A stretch of 64,000 bases of DNA from Calditrichia bacterium (GTDB taxonomy: Bacteria; Calditrichota; Calditrichia; RBG-13-44-9; J075): the NCBI GenBank assembly GCA_028284445.1, contig JANQRS010000047.1, positions 62,001-126,000 of the forward strand, written 5' to 3'. The notes under the pieces are model-generated. The model had not been told where the DNA came from. It saw only the letters and a program-made list of their open reading frames with translations, and did no database searches. This document shows positions 40,815 to 50,112 of the stretch, piece after piece. The first letter of the stretch is position 1. Each line of letters opens with the position of its first letter. The position numbers were made by a program, and so were the translations under genes.

Positions 40815-42392
40815 TTATTCACCGCCTTTATTCCGTTTGATGCCGAACTTTTGCATTTTGTAGCGGACCGTCCGTTCGGAAATTCCCAGTTCCCGACCGG
40901 CAGAGGATTGATTCCAGTCGTTGTTCGTCAGGGCTTCCAACAGCATCATCTTTTCGTAGGCTTCGCGTTTGGACTTGATATTTTGCCCGTCATCGTCCGA
41001 CATTTGCGCGACGACTTTTTCGTATTCGCGAGGACGAATTTCCAGTGGCAGGAGGTCCGGTTCAAGCTTTTCTGCGCCCGGATCCGCCAGAATGACCATG
41101 CGTTCTACGATATTCTCCAGTTCGCGTACGTTACCGGGCCACTCATATTGCTCAAAGTGGGCCATGGTTTCGCTGTGAAATCCGGAAAGCGGTTTCTTAT
41201 ACTTGTCGGCAAGCTTGGTAAGGAAGTGGTTGGCAAGGATGGCGATATCGCCTTTGCGCTCGCGCAGCGGCGGCAGATTAATTGATACCACATTCAGGCG
41301 ATAATAGAGATCCTGCCGAAAGTTGCCTTCTTCGAGGCGCAGGCGCAGGTCGCCGCTGGCGGCAATGACGCGCACGTCAACTTTAATGGTCTTTGTGCTC
41401 CCAAGTGGGCGGATTTCGCTTTCCTGTAAGGCGCGCAGGAATTTGCTCTGGATTTCCAACGGCATGTTGGCAATTTCGTCGAGAAAGAGCGTTCCGCCGT
41501 TGGCTTCCTCAAAGAGGCCCTTTTTGTCGCGATGTGCGCCGGTAAATGCGCCTTTCATATAGCCAAACAATTCACCTTCCAACAGGTTTGCCGGAAGCGC
41601 CCCACAGTCAACCGCCACGAAGGGGGCATTATGGCGCGGCCCGCTGTAGTGAATCACCCGGGCAATCAATTCCTTACCAGTGCCGCTTTCACCTTCCAGC
41701 AGCACCCGTGCATCTGTGGGCATCACTCGCTCCAGCAGCGAAAAGATTTCCTGTAGCTTCGGGCTGTTGCCAATGATGCCGTGAATGGCGTATTTGTTCT
41801 CGACTTCGTTGCGCAATCGCTCTGCCTCGGCAAAAACGTCTTTATGCAAGCGGGCATTCTGGATGAATTGAGCAAAAGTTGGGGCGAGAATAGTTACCAG
41901 CCGCTGTTCCCGTTTCGTGAAATCCGGCTGGGCGCCAAGCCGTACCAGGTTCAGGGCACCGATCATATCACCGCGTAGAACAAGCGGTACGCTCAGTGTA
42001 GAGGTGATTTCACGGTAACGCGGCTTGTAAAATTGTTTGCCAACGGTTGATTCCAGATCGTTGGTTAAGAGCGGTGTCTCATGTTTGCTGACCCAACCGG
42101 CCAGCAACATATTCAAGAAGTGATCAAGCTTGATTTCACTGACATCCTCCCGGCGGATGAGGGTTTTGGCTTCCTGCTCTCCAACCGGATCAAAGAGCAT
42201 CAGCGACCCCTGATCTGCACTGCATAAATTTAGTGTTTCCTCGGTCATTCGCTGCACTACCAGGTCAACCTCGAGTGAGGAAGACACCGCTTCCAGGACG
42301 TCGTGCAGCTTTTCAAAATCGTCTATTTGATCTTTTAAGCTGCTTATTTCTGCTTCATACTGTGCTATTTTTCTTTCACTTGCGGAACCCAT
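40815..42392 (-). CDS. Sigma-54-dependent activator with GAF domain and Fis-type HTH
   Basis: The protein has 525 residues from ATG 42392 (AGGGAG close upstream; a GTG or ATG up to 42431 is possible). A short coiled coil (about 5-35) precedes a GAF domain (about 40-185). The AAA+ domain has Walker A GESGTGKE (234-241), the sigma-54 contact loop GAFTGA (281-286) and Walker B GGTLFLDE (299-306). The C-terminal Fis HTH is LLEALTNNDWNQSSAGRELG then ISERTVRYKMQKFGI. It activates sigma-54 promoters in response to a small ligand or redox state bound by GAF; no target was identified. Confidence 0.93.
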   Translation of the reverse strand: MGSASERKIAQYEAEISSLKDQIDDFEKLHDVLEAVSSSLEVDLVVQRMTEETLNLCSADQGSLMLFDPVGEQEAKTLIRREDVSEIKLDHFLNMLLAGWVSKHETPLLTNDLESTVGKQFYKPRYREITSTLSVPLVLRGDMIGALNLVRLGAQPDFTKREQRLVTILAPTFAQFIQNARLHKDVFAEAERLRNEVENKYAIHGIIGNSPKLQEIFSLLERVMPTDARVLLEGESGTGKELIARVIHYSGPRHNAPFVAVDCGALPANLLEGELFGYMKGAFTGAHRDKKGLFEEANGGTLFLDEIANMPLEIQSKFLRALQESEIRPLGSTKTIKVDVRVIAASGDLRLRLEEGNFRQDLYYRLNVVSINLPPLRERKGDIAILANHFLTKLADKYKKPLSGFHSETMAHFEQYEWPGNVRELENIVERMVILADPGAEKLEPDLLPLEIRPREYEKVVAQMSDDDGQNIKSKREAYEKMMLLEALTNNDWNQSSAGRELGISERTVRYKMQKFGIKRNKGGE

Positions 42393-42977
42393 CACTCCCT
42401 GCACTTTCTTCACGAAATATGAACTCGTCAAAATTACCGAATTGGAATAACCCTAATATAGAAGCTGATTTTGCAGAGTCAAGAAGATATTGTGGATTGA
42501 TAAATGACGAATGACGAATGACGAATGACAAATGACGAATCTGCACGTCAGCAAATCTGTAAAACTCTGATCAGGCAAGTGGATTGGTTGAATCGTTTAT
42601 GGTTTTTTGTTAAAGCGTTGAAAAGCGAAAATGTTTTTCGTGAACGGCGGAGCCGTTACATAGCTCAGGCAGATGTTCGCTTCGGGCGAACTTGTGTGGG
42701 GAGCAAATGGGCAAATCTGCAAATCCGGACAATGTTAAGCGTTAAATCGTTGAGCGAATAAACGAAGAACGCTTCAACATTTCAACGATTTAACGATCAC
42801 TAGTCTCCATTCGTCATTTTTCATTCGTCATTTTTCATTTTGAAATAGAGGCCTCGCGATGTAAGATAGAAGTCTGTATTTGACAGCGTGCGATTCACCG
42901 ACTGCAGATTCAACTGACTTCTCCGATCATTGTAGCACGAAAGACACCAGGACCGCTATCAATTTGGGATACGCTTC
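42393..42977. repeat. Intergenic repeat block: GACGAAT heptamers and element D
   Basis: Positions 42506-42540 hold five tandem heptamers (GACGAAT, one GACAAAT). Positions 42638-42735 are element D, nearly identical to the complement of 30905-30997 and containing two 6-bp hairpins (AACGGC/GCCGTT, GTTCGC/GCGAAC). Positions 42807-42840 repeat CATTCGTCATTTTT (two heptamers long). No gene supported. Confidence 0.8.
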
Positions 42978-44279
42978 ATGACCGAATATACCGTAAATCA
43001 GCCTGCCCATGAAACCGAAGATGGCCAAATTGCCCGCTTTCAGCTTGCCAATGGCTTGCGAATTGTGATGATGAAGTCGGCGGTTGTGCCGGTCGTTGCT
43101 GTAGATATCTGGTATCATGTCGGTTCGAAGAATGAAGAGCGCGGCAAAAGTGGTTTTGCTCACCTCTTTGAGCATATGATGTTCGAAGGCTCTGCCAATG
43201 TCGGCAAAAGTGAGCATATGCGCCTGATTAGCGATGTTGGCGGCACTTGCAACGCCTCAACCAGCAAGGATCGCACCAACTATTTCCAGGTCGTGCCTGC
43301 CAATCAAATCAAGCTGGCACTCTGGCTGGAAGCGGATCGTATGCGCTCTCTGGCGATTACGCCTGAAAATTTCGAGAATCAACGCGATACCGTCAAAGAA
43401 GAGCGGCGTATGCGCATCGATAATGCCCCCTACGCACCTGTGTTCTACGAAAAGCTGGATGAATTTGCTTACGAAAGCTGGCCCTATAAGCATTCGATCA
43501 TGGGATCGATGGATGATCTGGATCGCGCTTCTGTCGATGATGTTAAGGCCTTTCACGATCTTTATTACCAGCCGGGCAATGCGGTGTTGGCCGTGGTTGG
43601 GGATATCCAGATTCAGGAGACCCTGAAAATTATACAAGACTATTTTGGTGATATACCTGCCGGCGCAGCGATTCCACCGGTACACTTTGACGAGCCGGAG
43701 CAAACTGAAGAAAAACGCCTGGTTTGGCAGGATCCTTTTGCCCCGTTGCCGGCGGTCACCTTCACTTATCGCACGCCCGCTTATGGTAGTGCGGATTACT
43801 ACAGTCTTGAAGTTGCGGAGAAAATCCTTTGCGACGGCGAGAGTTCTCGACTCTATCGCCGCTTTATCGAAACAGATCGCAGCTTGCTGCATTTCCAGGG
43901 CGGTATGGACAATCGCATCGGACCGGGATTGTTCAACTTTTTCGGACAGCTCAAGCCGGGAACAGAATTGCCGGTTGTTGAGCAGGCCCTGGGAGAGGAA
44001 GTCGAGCGCATCTGCAATGAGCTCCTAAGCGATGAAGAATTGCAAAAAGCCAGGAATCAGTTCCGGGCCGATTTTGTCAGTCGCCTCGAACGCAATTACG
44101 ACAAAGCCGATCAACTTTGCTTTTATACTACCTTTTTTGACGAGCCGGAACTGCTCTATACAGAGCTCGATCGTCTGTTGCAGGTCACACCGGAGATGGT
44201 GCGTTCAGCAGCACAAACTTATTTTCGACAAACAAATCGTTCGGTCATCGAAATTGAAGCAGCCGGACGTCAACAATAA
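42978..44279 (+). CDS. M16 zinc peptidase, catalytic subunit
   Basis: The protein has 433 residues. The inverted zinc motif HLFEH lies at 62-66, and the third ligand Glu142 is 76 residues further (VKEERRM), as expected for M16B. The family usually works as a heterodimer whose partner supplies substrate-binding Arg/Tyr. The next gene, 11 bases downstream, is that partner. Without a signal peptide, it is likely cytosolic or in an undetermined compartment, processing peptides. Confidence 0.93.
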   Translation: MTEYTVNQPAHETEDGQIARFQLANGLRIVMMKSAVVPVVAVDIWYHVGSKNEERGKSGFAHLFEHMMFEGSANVGKSEHMRLISDVGGTCNASTSKDRTNYFQVVPANQIKLALWLEADRMRSLAITPENFENQRDTVKEERRMRIDNAPYAPVFYEKLDEFAYESWPYKHSIMGSMDDLDRASVDDVKAFHDLYYQPGNAVLAVVGDIQIQETLKIIQDYFGDIPAGAAIPPVHFDEPEQTEEKRLVWQDPFAPLPAVTFTYRTPAYGSADYYSLEVAEKILCDGESSRLYRRFIETDRSLLHFQGGMDNRIGPGLFNFFGQLKPGTELPVVEQALGEEVERICNELLSDEELQKARNQFRADFVSRLERNYDKADQLCFYTTFFDEPELLYTELDRLLQVTPEMVRSAAQTYFRQTNRSVIEIEAAGRQQ

Positions 44280-44290
44280 GCAGGATAGAT

Positions 44291-45649
44291 ATGACCAAAG
44301 TACCCGTGCGTCCTCCCATTGATGATACCCAATTGGGATATCGTTTTCCTGTTATGCACCATTCTACGCTGGACAACGGCATGGCCTTGACCTGTATTCA
44401 GCGGCGCGATATTCCGAAGATCTATTTCCGCATGGGCTTCAAGCTGGGCGACCGGCACATTGATCCTGCACTCAGTGGATTGACGGATTTGCTGGCCCGG
44501 GTATTGAAAAAGGGAACTTTGGATCGCAGTCGTGAAGAGATCGCTTCAGCGGTCGATTTTCGTGGCGGGTATATTGGTGCCCTGAGCGGCGCGGATGCGC
44601 TCTATGTTTTCGGAGAGTTCCTCACGGAATTTGCGGAATTCGGTTTTGAGCTGCTCAGTGAGATTGTTCGCAGGCCTTTATTCGATGAGAGTATTCTTGC
44701 CAAAGAAAAAGAGCGCATGATTGCTGATTTGCAAAACGAACGCAGCAGTCCGGCTTACCTGGGACAGATGCAGATCGTTCGCGCGTTGTATACGCCTCAT
44801 CCATATAGCTATCAAAAAAATGAAGAAACCGTCGCAGCTGTCACTCGCGATCACCTGATTGATTTACACCAGCGCCGCTGTCGCCCGGCCGATGCCACGC
44901 TGGTCATTGGCGGCGATATTGAGCCACAGGAAGCAGAGCGCCTAAGCGAGCGCTATTTTGGCAAGTGGCAGGGTGATCCGGATACCAGGGAAGCTGAACC
45001 GCTGCCGCCAAACGCCCCACAACGCCGTATCTATCTGATTCATCGTCCCGGCGCTCAGCAGGTAAATTTGATGCTTGGCAATCCCTTGTTCGAGCGTACT
45101 CATGCGGATTATGAGGCAATGGTGCTCACAAATAAGATCCTCGGTGGCGGCGGCAGCGGACGTCTCTTTCTGAAACTGCGCGAAGAAAAAGGCTATACCT
45201 ATGGCGCCTATAGTTCGCTGGATGTGCATCGTGAGTACGGCGCCTGGTATGCGCAGGCAGATACGCGCCCGGAAGTGGTCAGCGCTGCCCTTTCTCTATT
45301 CTTCGAAGAATTTGAAAAAATGCGTAGCACGCCGGTTGCCAAGGACGAGCTCGATAGTGCCCGGCGCTATGTCGTTGGGGTATTCCCATTACGCAATGAA
45401 GCACCGTCTTCTATCGCCAACCTGGCGCTTTGGCAGCGGCTTTACGGTTTCCCGGATAGCTATTGGGAAGAGCACCTGCGCCGTCTGGAGGCCATCAGCG
45501 TCGCTGACGTCCAGCGTGCTTCTGATACATACATTCGGCCCGATAACATGTCCATTGTGGCCGTCGGCGATGCCGGCAATCTGGCTGCGGAGCTCGGCGC
45601 CTTCGGCGAAGTTGAGATTCTAAACGAACGCCTCGAGGCGGAGAAATAA
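44291..45649 (+). CDS. M16 peptidase-like partner subunit (no zinc site)
   Basis: The protein has 452 residues. At the position of HxxEH it has GLTDLLARVLKKGT, so no zinc is bound. It keeps the substrate-binding pair Arg297 and Tyr304 within LKLREEKGYTYGAY. Together with the preceding gene, the division of labour (zinc in one, Arg/Tyr in the other) is that of known bacterial M16B heterodimers. A family-A repeat cluster starts right after the stop. Confidence 0.92.
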   Translation: MTKVPVRPPIDDTQLGYRFPVMHHSTLDNGMALTCIQRRDIPKIYFRMGFKLGDRHIDPALSGLTDLLARVLKKGTLDRSREEIASAVDFRGGYIGALSGADALYVFGEFLTEFAEFGFELLSEIVRRPLFDESILAKEKERMIADLQNERSSPAYLGQMQIVRALYTPHPYSYQKNEETVAAVTRDHLIDLHQRRCRPADATLVIGGDIEPQEAERLSERYFGKWQGDPDTREAEPLPPNAPQRRIYLIHRPGAQQVNLMLGNPLFERTHADYEAMVLTNKILGGGGSGRLFLKLREEKGYTYGAYSSLDVHREYGAWYAQADTRPEVVSAALSLFFEEFEKMRSTPVAKDELDSARRYVVGVFPLRNEAPSSIANLALWQRLYGFPDSYWEEHLRRLEAISVADVQRASDTYIRPDNMSIVAVGDAGNLAAELGAFGEVEILNERLEAEK

Positions 45650-45745
45650 ATTCCAAGGCCCAACAACATAAATTCCAAATTCCAACAGAAAAAATTCCAA
45701 GTAAGAACTGACTAATTTCCAAATTCCAACAGAAAAAATTCCAAA
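45648..45745. repeat. Repeat family A cluster (three partial direct copies)
   Basis: AAATTCCAA-type modules repeat at 45649-45660, 45669-45702 and 45716-45744, each with CCAACA(G) in the middle. A copy in the opposite orientation lies at 45851-45884. Confidence 0.85.
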
Positions 45746-45850
45746 ACATTCTAGCCACCGATGAGTAAACGCCAAACCTTTCACGATCCAGAAATCCGTA
45801 GAGCGGTCAATACTGCAAATCGTTCGACATTGCAATATCGGTCTGCCCGG

Positions 45851-45884
45851 ATTTGGAAATTTTTCTGTTGGAATTTGGAATTTC
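45851..45884. repeat. Repeat family A, opposite-orientation copy
   Basis: TTTGGAAATTTTTCTGTTGG followed by AATTTGGAATTTC is the reverse complement of the modules at 45690-45744. It lies immediately before the chosen GTG start of the TPR gene. Confidence 0.85.
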
Positions 45885-45886
45885 GA

Positions 45887-46942
45887 GTGTGCCGCTTCGT
45901 CGCGATAACCTGGCTTATCAGTACCCTTCTGTTTAGCGGCTTACTCACTGCTCAACCCTTCACCATCGATCTTGTGGAAGAGGAAATCCGCGCCGGCATG
46001 ATCGAAACCATCCAAAATGACTTCAGCGGCGCGCAAAGCCGTTTTCAGGGGCTTGTGGATCACTATCCGCAACGTGCCTGCGGGTATTTTTATCTCGGTG
46101 CGGCTATCCAGGCGGAGATGCTTGATGCCGAAAAATACGACCGCCTTGACGAGTTTCTCGACCTGATGAGCGTCGTAATTGAAAAAGGCGAGAAAATAGT
46201 GAAAGAAAATCCCTCTGATCATTTGGCCCGCTTTATGGTTGGCAGCGCTCACCTGTATCGCAGCTTCATGGATAGCAAGCGCGGTAAGATGTGGGGGGCA
46301 TTTCGCAATGCCAACAAAGGGGTCGATAAGCTGGAAGAGATCATCAAGGTTGACACAACCTTCTATGATGCCTATCTCGGCGTTGGCAGCTTCAAATACT
46401 GGAAGAGTCAAAAAGCCAAGAGCCTAAGCTGGCTGCCCTTCATCAGCGACGAACGCGATTTGGGCATCAATATGGTGCAGATGGCGATTGAACACGGGCG
46501 TCTTGTATCGTTAGTTGCGCGAGATCAATTGGCCTGGATTTTACTGGCGGCAGGCGATCTGGAGGGGGCAGCAGAGTTGGCGGAAGAGAATCACCGTCAG
46601 TTCCCGGAAAGCCGTTTTTTCCTGTCCACTCGAGTGGAGGTCTTGTACAAGGCCCGGCGGTTCACGGAACTGCAGCCGCTGTATGAGCAGCTTTTGGTCT
46701 CTGTTCGTTCGCTGCCGGACAATAATCATTACAACGAAATTCGTTGTTTGCATCGTTTGGCGGAAATTGAACACGAGGCCGGACGCCTCTCCAACGCCCT
46801 GGAATACTTGAACGCGCTGCTGGCCCTGGAGTTATCCGGAGATGTTCGTGACCGTTCGAAAAAGCATCTTTCCGCTGCCGAGAAACTGCAGCAGGAATGT
46901 CTTTCTGAGCTTCAGGAACAGGAAAAAATGAGTCATCCGTAG
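45887..46942 (+). CDS. Secreted or periplasmic TPR protein
   Basis: The protein has 351 residues from GTG 45887, chosen because the residues that follow form a signal peptide (FVAITWLISTLLFSGLLTAQ) and because the upstream frame to ATG 45761 translates a family-A repeat (WKFFCWNLEF). The rest is TPR-like helices (for example CGYFYLGAAIQAEM, DAYLGVGSFKYWK, AEIEHEAGRLSNALEYLNAL). No family identified; it probably binds a partner protein in the envelope. The start is uncertain. Confidence 0.75.
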   Translation: MCRFVAITWLISTLLFSGLLTAQPFTIDLVEEEIRAGMIETIQNDFSGAQSRFQGLVDHYPQRACGYFYLGAAIQAEMLDAEKYDRLDEFLDLMSVVIEKGEKIVKENPSDHLARFMVGSAHLYRSFMDSKRGKMWGAFRNANKGVDKLEEIIKVDTTFYDAYLGVGSFKYWKSQKAKSLSWLPFISDERDLGINMVQMAIEHGRLVSLVARDQLAWILLAAGDLEGAAELAEENHRQFPESRFFLSTRVEVLYKARRFTELQPLYEQLLVSVRSLPDNNHYNEIRCLHRLAEIEHEAGRLSNALEYLNALLALELSGDVRDRSKKHLSAAEKLQQECLSELQEQEKMSHP

Positions 46943-47258
46943 GCCATTTTTTGCCTGCAATTCCAGTGAAATATTGAAGTTGTAACAATTATCTTTTTCG
47001 TTTCTGTAAAGGCGGAAAGCATCACATATGTCAGGTTGATTTCTGTTAAGATATGACAGTGCCGTGAATTCGGTACTACTGATCTGTGAAACAACCGACG
47101 CCGAGACCGCATTGCGGATCGAGGTCAAGTATTGCAAAATTGTTGATTTAAATAGCTGTTTTTGTTGGGTTTGTGTTCAAAAATGGCGATTGCAAAAAGC
47201 CTTGATTTTAAATAGGGTGAGGCGTATATTCTCCAAATCAAAAAAAGAGTCAGGTGAT
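46943..47258. other. Intergenic region upstream of parAB
   Basis: No gene seen. The parA frame is open back to 47064, but this extension lacks ParA content and ends at an internal ribosome site. The region should contain the parAB-to-atp promoter. No parS-like TGTTTCACGTGAAACA palindrome was found here. Confidence 0.4.
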
Positions 47259-48017
47259 ATGGGCGAAGTTGTTACAATTGCGAATCAGAAAGGTGGCGTA
47301 GGGAAGACTACGACGGCAGTGAATCTCGCTTCTTGTTTGGCGGTTGCGGAAAAGAAAGTGTTGCTGGTGGATGTGGATCCTCAGGCAAATGCAACCTCCG
47401 GGCTGGGGATCAATACCCGGGAGGTGAAGAAAACCGTTTACGACGTTTTTCTTCATGACGAAGCAGTCGAAAACGTCACTATGACGACCAAGGTGCCAAA
47501 CTTATCTCTGGTGCCCTCCCATATCAATCTTGCTGCTGTTGAAATCGAGCTGGTGCAGGTAATTGCCCGAGAGAAAGTATTGCGGGAAGCCCTGGCCGGC
47601 GTTCGCGAGCAGTATGATTACGTGATCCTCGATTGTCCGCCATCCCTTGGCATGCTGACCATCAACGCCCTCACCGCGGCAGACAGCGTGCTGATTCCCA
47701 TTCAGTGTGAATATTATGCGCTGGAAGGATTGAGCAAGCTGCTTGATACGGTGCGTCGCGTTCAGCGAAGCCTGAACAAGGAACTTTATATTTACGGTGT
47801 TCTTCTCACTATGTATGATGGCCGCCTTAATCTTTGTGGTCAGGTTGAGAAAGAAGTGCGTAATTACTTCAAGGATAAGGTCTTCGAAACCACAATCATG
47901 CGAAACGTGCGGCTCAGTGAGGCCCCAAGTTTCGGTTTGCCGATTGTGATGTTTGATGCCGCTTCTACCGGTGCGCAGAATTATATGAAGCTCGCCGAGG
48001 AAGTACTGAGTCAATGA
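47259..48017 (+). CDS. parA: Chromosome-partitioning ATPase ParA (Soj)
   Basis: The protein has 252 residues from ATG 47259 with AGGTGA upstream. The deviant Walker A KGGVGKTTT (about 10-18), LVDVDPQANATSGLG and LDCPPSLGMLTINAL are typical of chromosomal Soj/ParA. It binds DNA nonspecifically as an ATP dimer and moves ParB-parS complexes. The stop overlaps the parB start (ATGA). The pair leads a dense block that continues into the M23, bactofilin and atp genes. Confidence 0.96.
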   Translation: MGEVVTIANQKGGVGKTTTAVNLASCLAVAEKKVLLVDVDPQANATSGLGINTREVKKTVYDVFLHDEAVENVTMTTKVPNLSLVPSHINLAAVEIELVQVIAREKVLREALAGVREQYDYVILDCPPSLGMLTINALTAADSVLIPIQCEYYALEGLSKLLDTVRRVQRSLNKELYIYGVLLTMYDGRLNLCGQVEKEVRNYFKDKVFETTIMRNVRLSEAPSFGLPIVMFDAASTGAQNYMKLAEEVLSQ

Positions 48018-48883
48018 AGGGACGCTCACACTTAGGCAAAGGACTGGATGCGCTGATCCCATCCGTTGATGATACGGTGGTCAGCGATACCGTGACGGAA
48101 TTGGATGTCGCTCTGATTGAGCCCAATCCATTTCAGCCTCGCATTGTCTTTGGAGAAGAATCTTTCGAAGACTTGAAGCGTTCCATAGAAGAAAAAGGGA
48201 TCATTCAGCCGATTCTGGTTCGGCCGATTGACGGCAATCGCTATCAGGTTGTGGCCGGAGAACGGCGCTTGCGCGCTGCGATTGCCCTGGGCATCAAGCA
48301 GATTCCCACATATCTCAAGGACATCAGGACTGATGAAGAGATGTTGGAAATCGCCCTGATCGAGAATGTTCAGCGGGAAGACTTCAATCCCATCGATCTC
48401 GGCAAAGGCTATCAGCGTTTGATAGATGAATGCGGTTTGACCCAGGAAGAGGTCGCCAAAAAAATTGGCAAAGACCGCACAACGGTTTCGAATCTGATCC
48501 GTCTGTTAAAGCTGCCGGAGAAGATTCAGGAGAGTTTGCGCTACGGTGAGATCAAGGAGGGCCACGCCCGCGCCTTGCTTGGCACTTCGAATGCACAGGC
48601 GCAGGAAACAATCTGGCGCAAAGCCGTTAAAGAGTCACTATCTGTTCGGAATGTTGAGCAGCTGGTGCGGAAGTCGCAAAATAAAGATAAGGCCGCTGGC
48701 GCCCGCAAGCTGGCAAGCCGCAAATCAGCGCTCCTGACCAAAAAGGAGTCGAAGCTGCGTGAAAAGCTGGGCACCCAGGTGAAAATTCGCACCCGTAAAG
48801 GCGGTGGAACAATTGAAGTTGCTTTTTATTCAGCTGAAGATCTGGAACGGCTGATGGATATATTTGAAGGCATCAAGTTGTAA
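48014..48883 (+). CDS. parB: Chromosome-partitioning protein ParB
   Basis: The protein has 289 residues. The ParA-interacting tail RSHLGKGLDALI is at the N-terminus. The CTP-binding ParB/Srx domain includes IEPNPFQPRIVF, VVAGERRLRAA and ENVQREDFNPI. The central HTH (LTQEEVAKKIGKDRTTVSNL) binds parS, and a C-terminal dimerisation region follows. It overlaps parA by 4 bases. Confidence 0.96.
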   Translation: MKGRSHLGKGLDALIPSVDDTVVSDTVTELDVALIEPNPFQPRIVFGEESFEDLKRSIEEKGIIQPILVRPIDGNRYQVVAGERRLRAAIALGIKQIPTYLKDIRTDEEMLEIALIENVQREDFNPIDLGKGYQRLIDECGLTQEEVAKKIGKDRTTVSNLIRLLKLPEKIQESLRYGEIKEGHARALLGTSNAQAQETIWRKAVKESLSVRNVEQLVRKSQNKDKAAGARKLASRKSALLTKKESKLREKLGTQVKIRTRKGGGTIEVAFYSAEDLERLMDIFEGIKL

Positions 48884-48903
48884 TATTTAGTGGCGGGCCT
48901 TGC

Positions 48904-49683
48904 GTGCATCGAAACTACAAGAAGAAAAATCTTAACATCCTGCTGATACCGGATAATGAAGCGAGTCCGAAGAGTTTCAGAATCCGCTATTCCACACTTA
49001 AAGTCGTTCTCGCTCTGATTGCGATTTTTCTTATTTCTGTCATCTATGGCGTGATAAGTTACAATCAGGTGTGGCAAGCTGCCTTGAAGAAGGACGTTCT
49101 CGAGCGGGAAAATACCCAGCTTAAAGAACAGCTGACCAAAGCAATGCTGCTGCGCGAAGAGCTGAATGAGGTGCAGGCTTATAAGGACCGGGTTGTTAAC
49201 AGCTTTGAAGGTTTTGTAAAATATGCTGAGGATGTCGACAGCGACGAATTGCTCCCGGATAATATCGGTCAGTCCGAGTCGAAAAGATCCTCTATCTTGA
49301 CCAGTGTGCCCCTGGTGACCCCGGTTACCGGGTTTCTGTCGCAGGAATATCACTGGCCAACACATAACGGAATTGATATTGTCGCGCCGATCGGCACGCC
49401 AATCAAGGCGTCTGCTGACGGCAATGTCGTATTTAGTGATTATACATCGAATGCAGGGCATCTGGTGGTGCTTCACCACGCTGGTGGGTACCTGACGTTT
49501 TACCACCATAACTCCCGTAACCTGGTTCAGGTAAATCAGGTGGTGCAACAGGGAGATGTCATTGCTTTTTTAGGCAATTCAGGTGAGTCATCATCAGGTC
49601 CTCACTTGCATTTCGAAATATGGAAAGACGGGGTGCCCGTGAATCCCCGCGAGATGTTAGTCGATCTTAAACTTGGAGAATGA
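48904..49683 (+). CDS. M23 (LytM) peptidoglycan endopeptidase, membrane-anchored
   Basis: The protein has 259 residues, GTG start. One membrane helix (about 33-53) is followed by a coiled coil (about 60-100) and an M23 domain (about 140-250) with its zinc ligands in HNGIDI and HLHFE, both needed for activity. It would cleave peptide cross-links in the wall. The neighbour is a bactofilin, and bactofilin plus M23 pairs are known to control cell shape in other bacteria. Confidence 0.92.
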   Translation: MHRNYKKKNLNILLIPDNEASPKSFRIRYSTLKVVLALIAIFLISVIYGVISYNQVWQAALKKDVLERENTQLKEQLTKAMLLREELNEVQAYKDRVVNSFEGFVKYAEDVDSDELLPDNIGQSESKRSSILTSVPLVTPVTGFLSQEYHWPTHNGIDIVAPIGTPIKASADGNVVFSDYTSNAGHLVVLHHAGGYLTFYHHNSRNLVQVNQVVQQGDVIAFLGNSGESSSGPHLHFEIWKDGVPVNPREMLVDLKLGE

Positions 49684-49684
49684 A

Positions 49685-50110
49685 ATGGCTTTGAAGAAAA
49701 CGAGTATGGACACACCGTCGAACGAACTGAATTTTGTGGGCGCAGGGACCTATCTTGAAGGTGTTATTGAAACCAGCGGCAGCTTGAGAATAGATGGTAA
49801 GGTAAAAGGAACGGTCAAGAGCAGTGACCGCGTTACCATCGGCGCCTCCGGTGAAGTGATTGGTGAAATTCATGCAAAAAGCGCTATTATCGGTGGCCGT
49901 ATTGAAGGCGACGTTCACGTTGAGCAGAAACTGATTCTGGAAAAAACGTCCTCTCTCAACGGTAACCTGAGCACCGGCAAACTGATTATTGATGATGGTG
50001 CGCATTTTAACGGTAAATCTGCCATGGGAGCTGCAGCAAAAAACGCCGCAAGCGCCAGTAATAACGGTAAGAAGAGTATTTTTGAGAAACAGGCTGTATC
50101 AGAAGGATAG
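49685..50110 (+). CDS. Bactofilin (cytoskeletal, DUF583)
   Basis: The protein has 141 residues from ATG 49685, with GGAG upstream (overlapping the M23 stop); a TTG at 49673 is rejected. The bactofilin beta-helix core is clear: FVGAGTYLEGVIETSGSLRI, VKGTVKSSDRVTIGASGEVI, KSAIIGGRIEGDV, and LEKTSSLNGNLSTGKLIID. Bactofilins polymerise at the membrane without nucleotide and often recruit the peptidase coded beside them. Confidence 0.93.
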   Translation: MALKKTSMDTPSNELNFVGAGTYLEGVIETSGSLRIDGKVKGTVKSSDRVTIGASGEVIGEIHAKSAIIGGRIEGDVHVEQKLILEKTSSLNGNLSTGKLIIDDGAHFNGKSAMGAAAKNAASASNNGKKSIFEKQAVSEG

Positions 50111-50112
50111 CT

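Noticed and set aside
40689..41285. 198-codon plus-strand frame
   Set aside because: Most of it lies antisense to the sigma-54 activator.
46943..47258. parS site near parAB
   Set aside because: Only a half-site-like GTGAAAC was seen; no palindrome matching the common parS.
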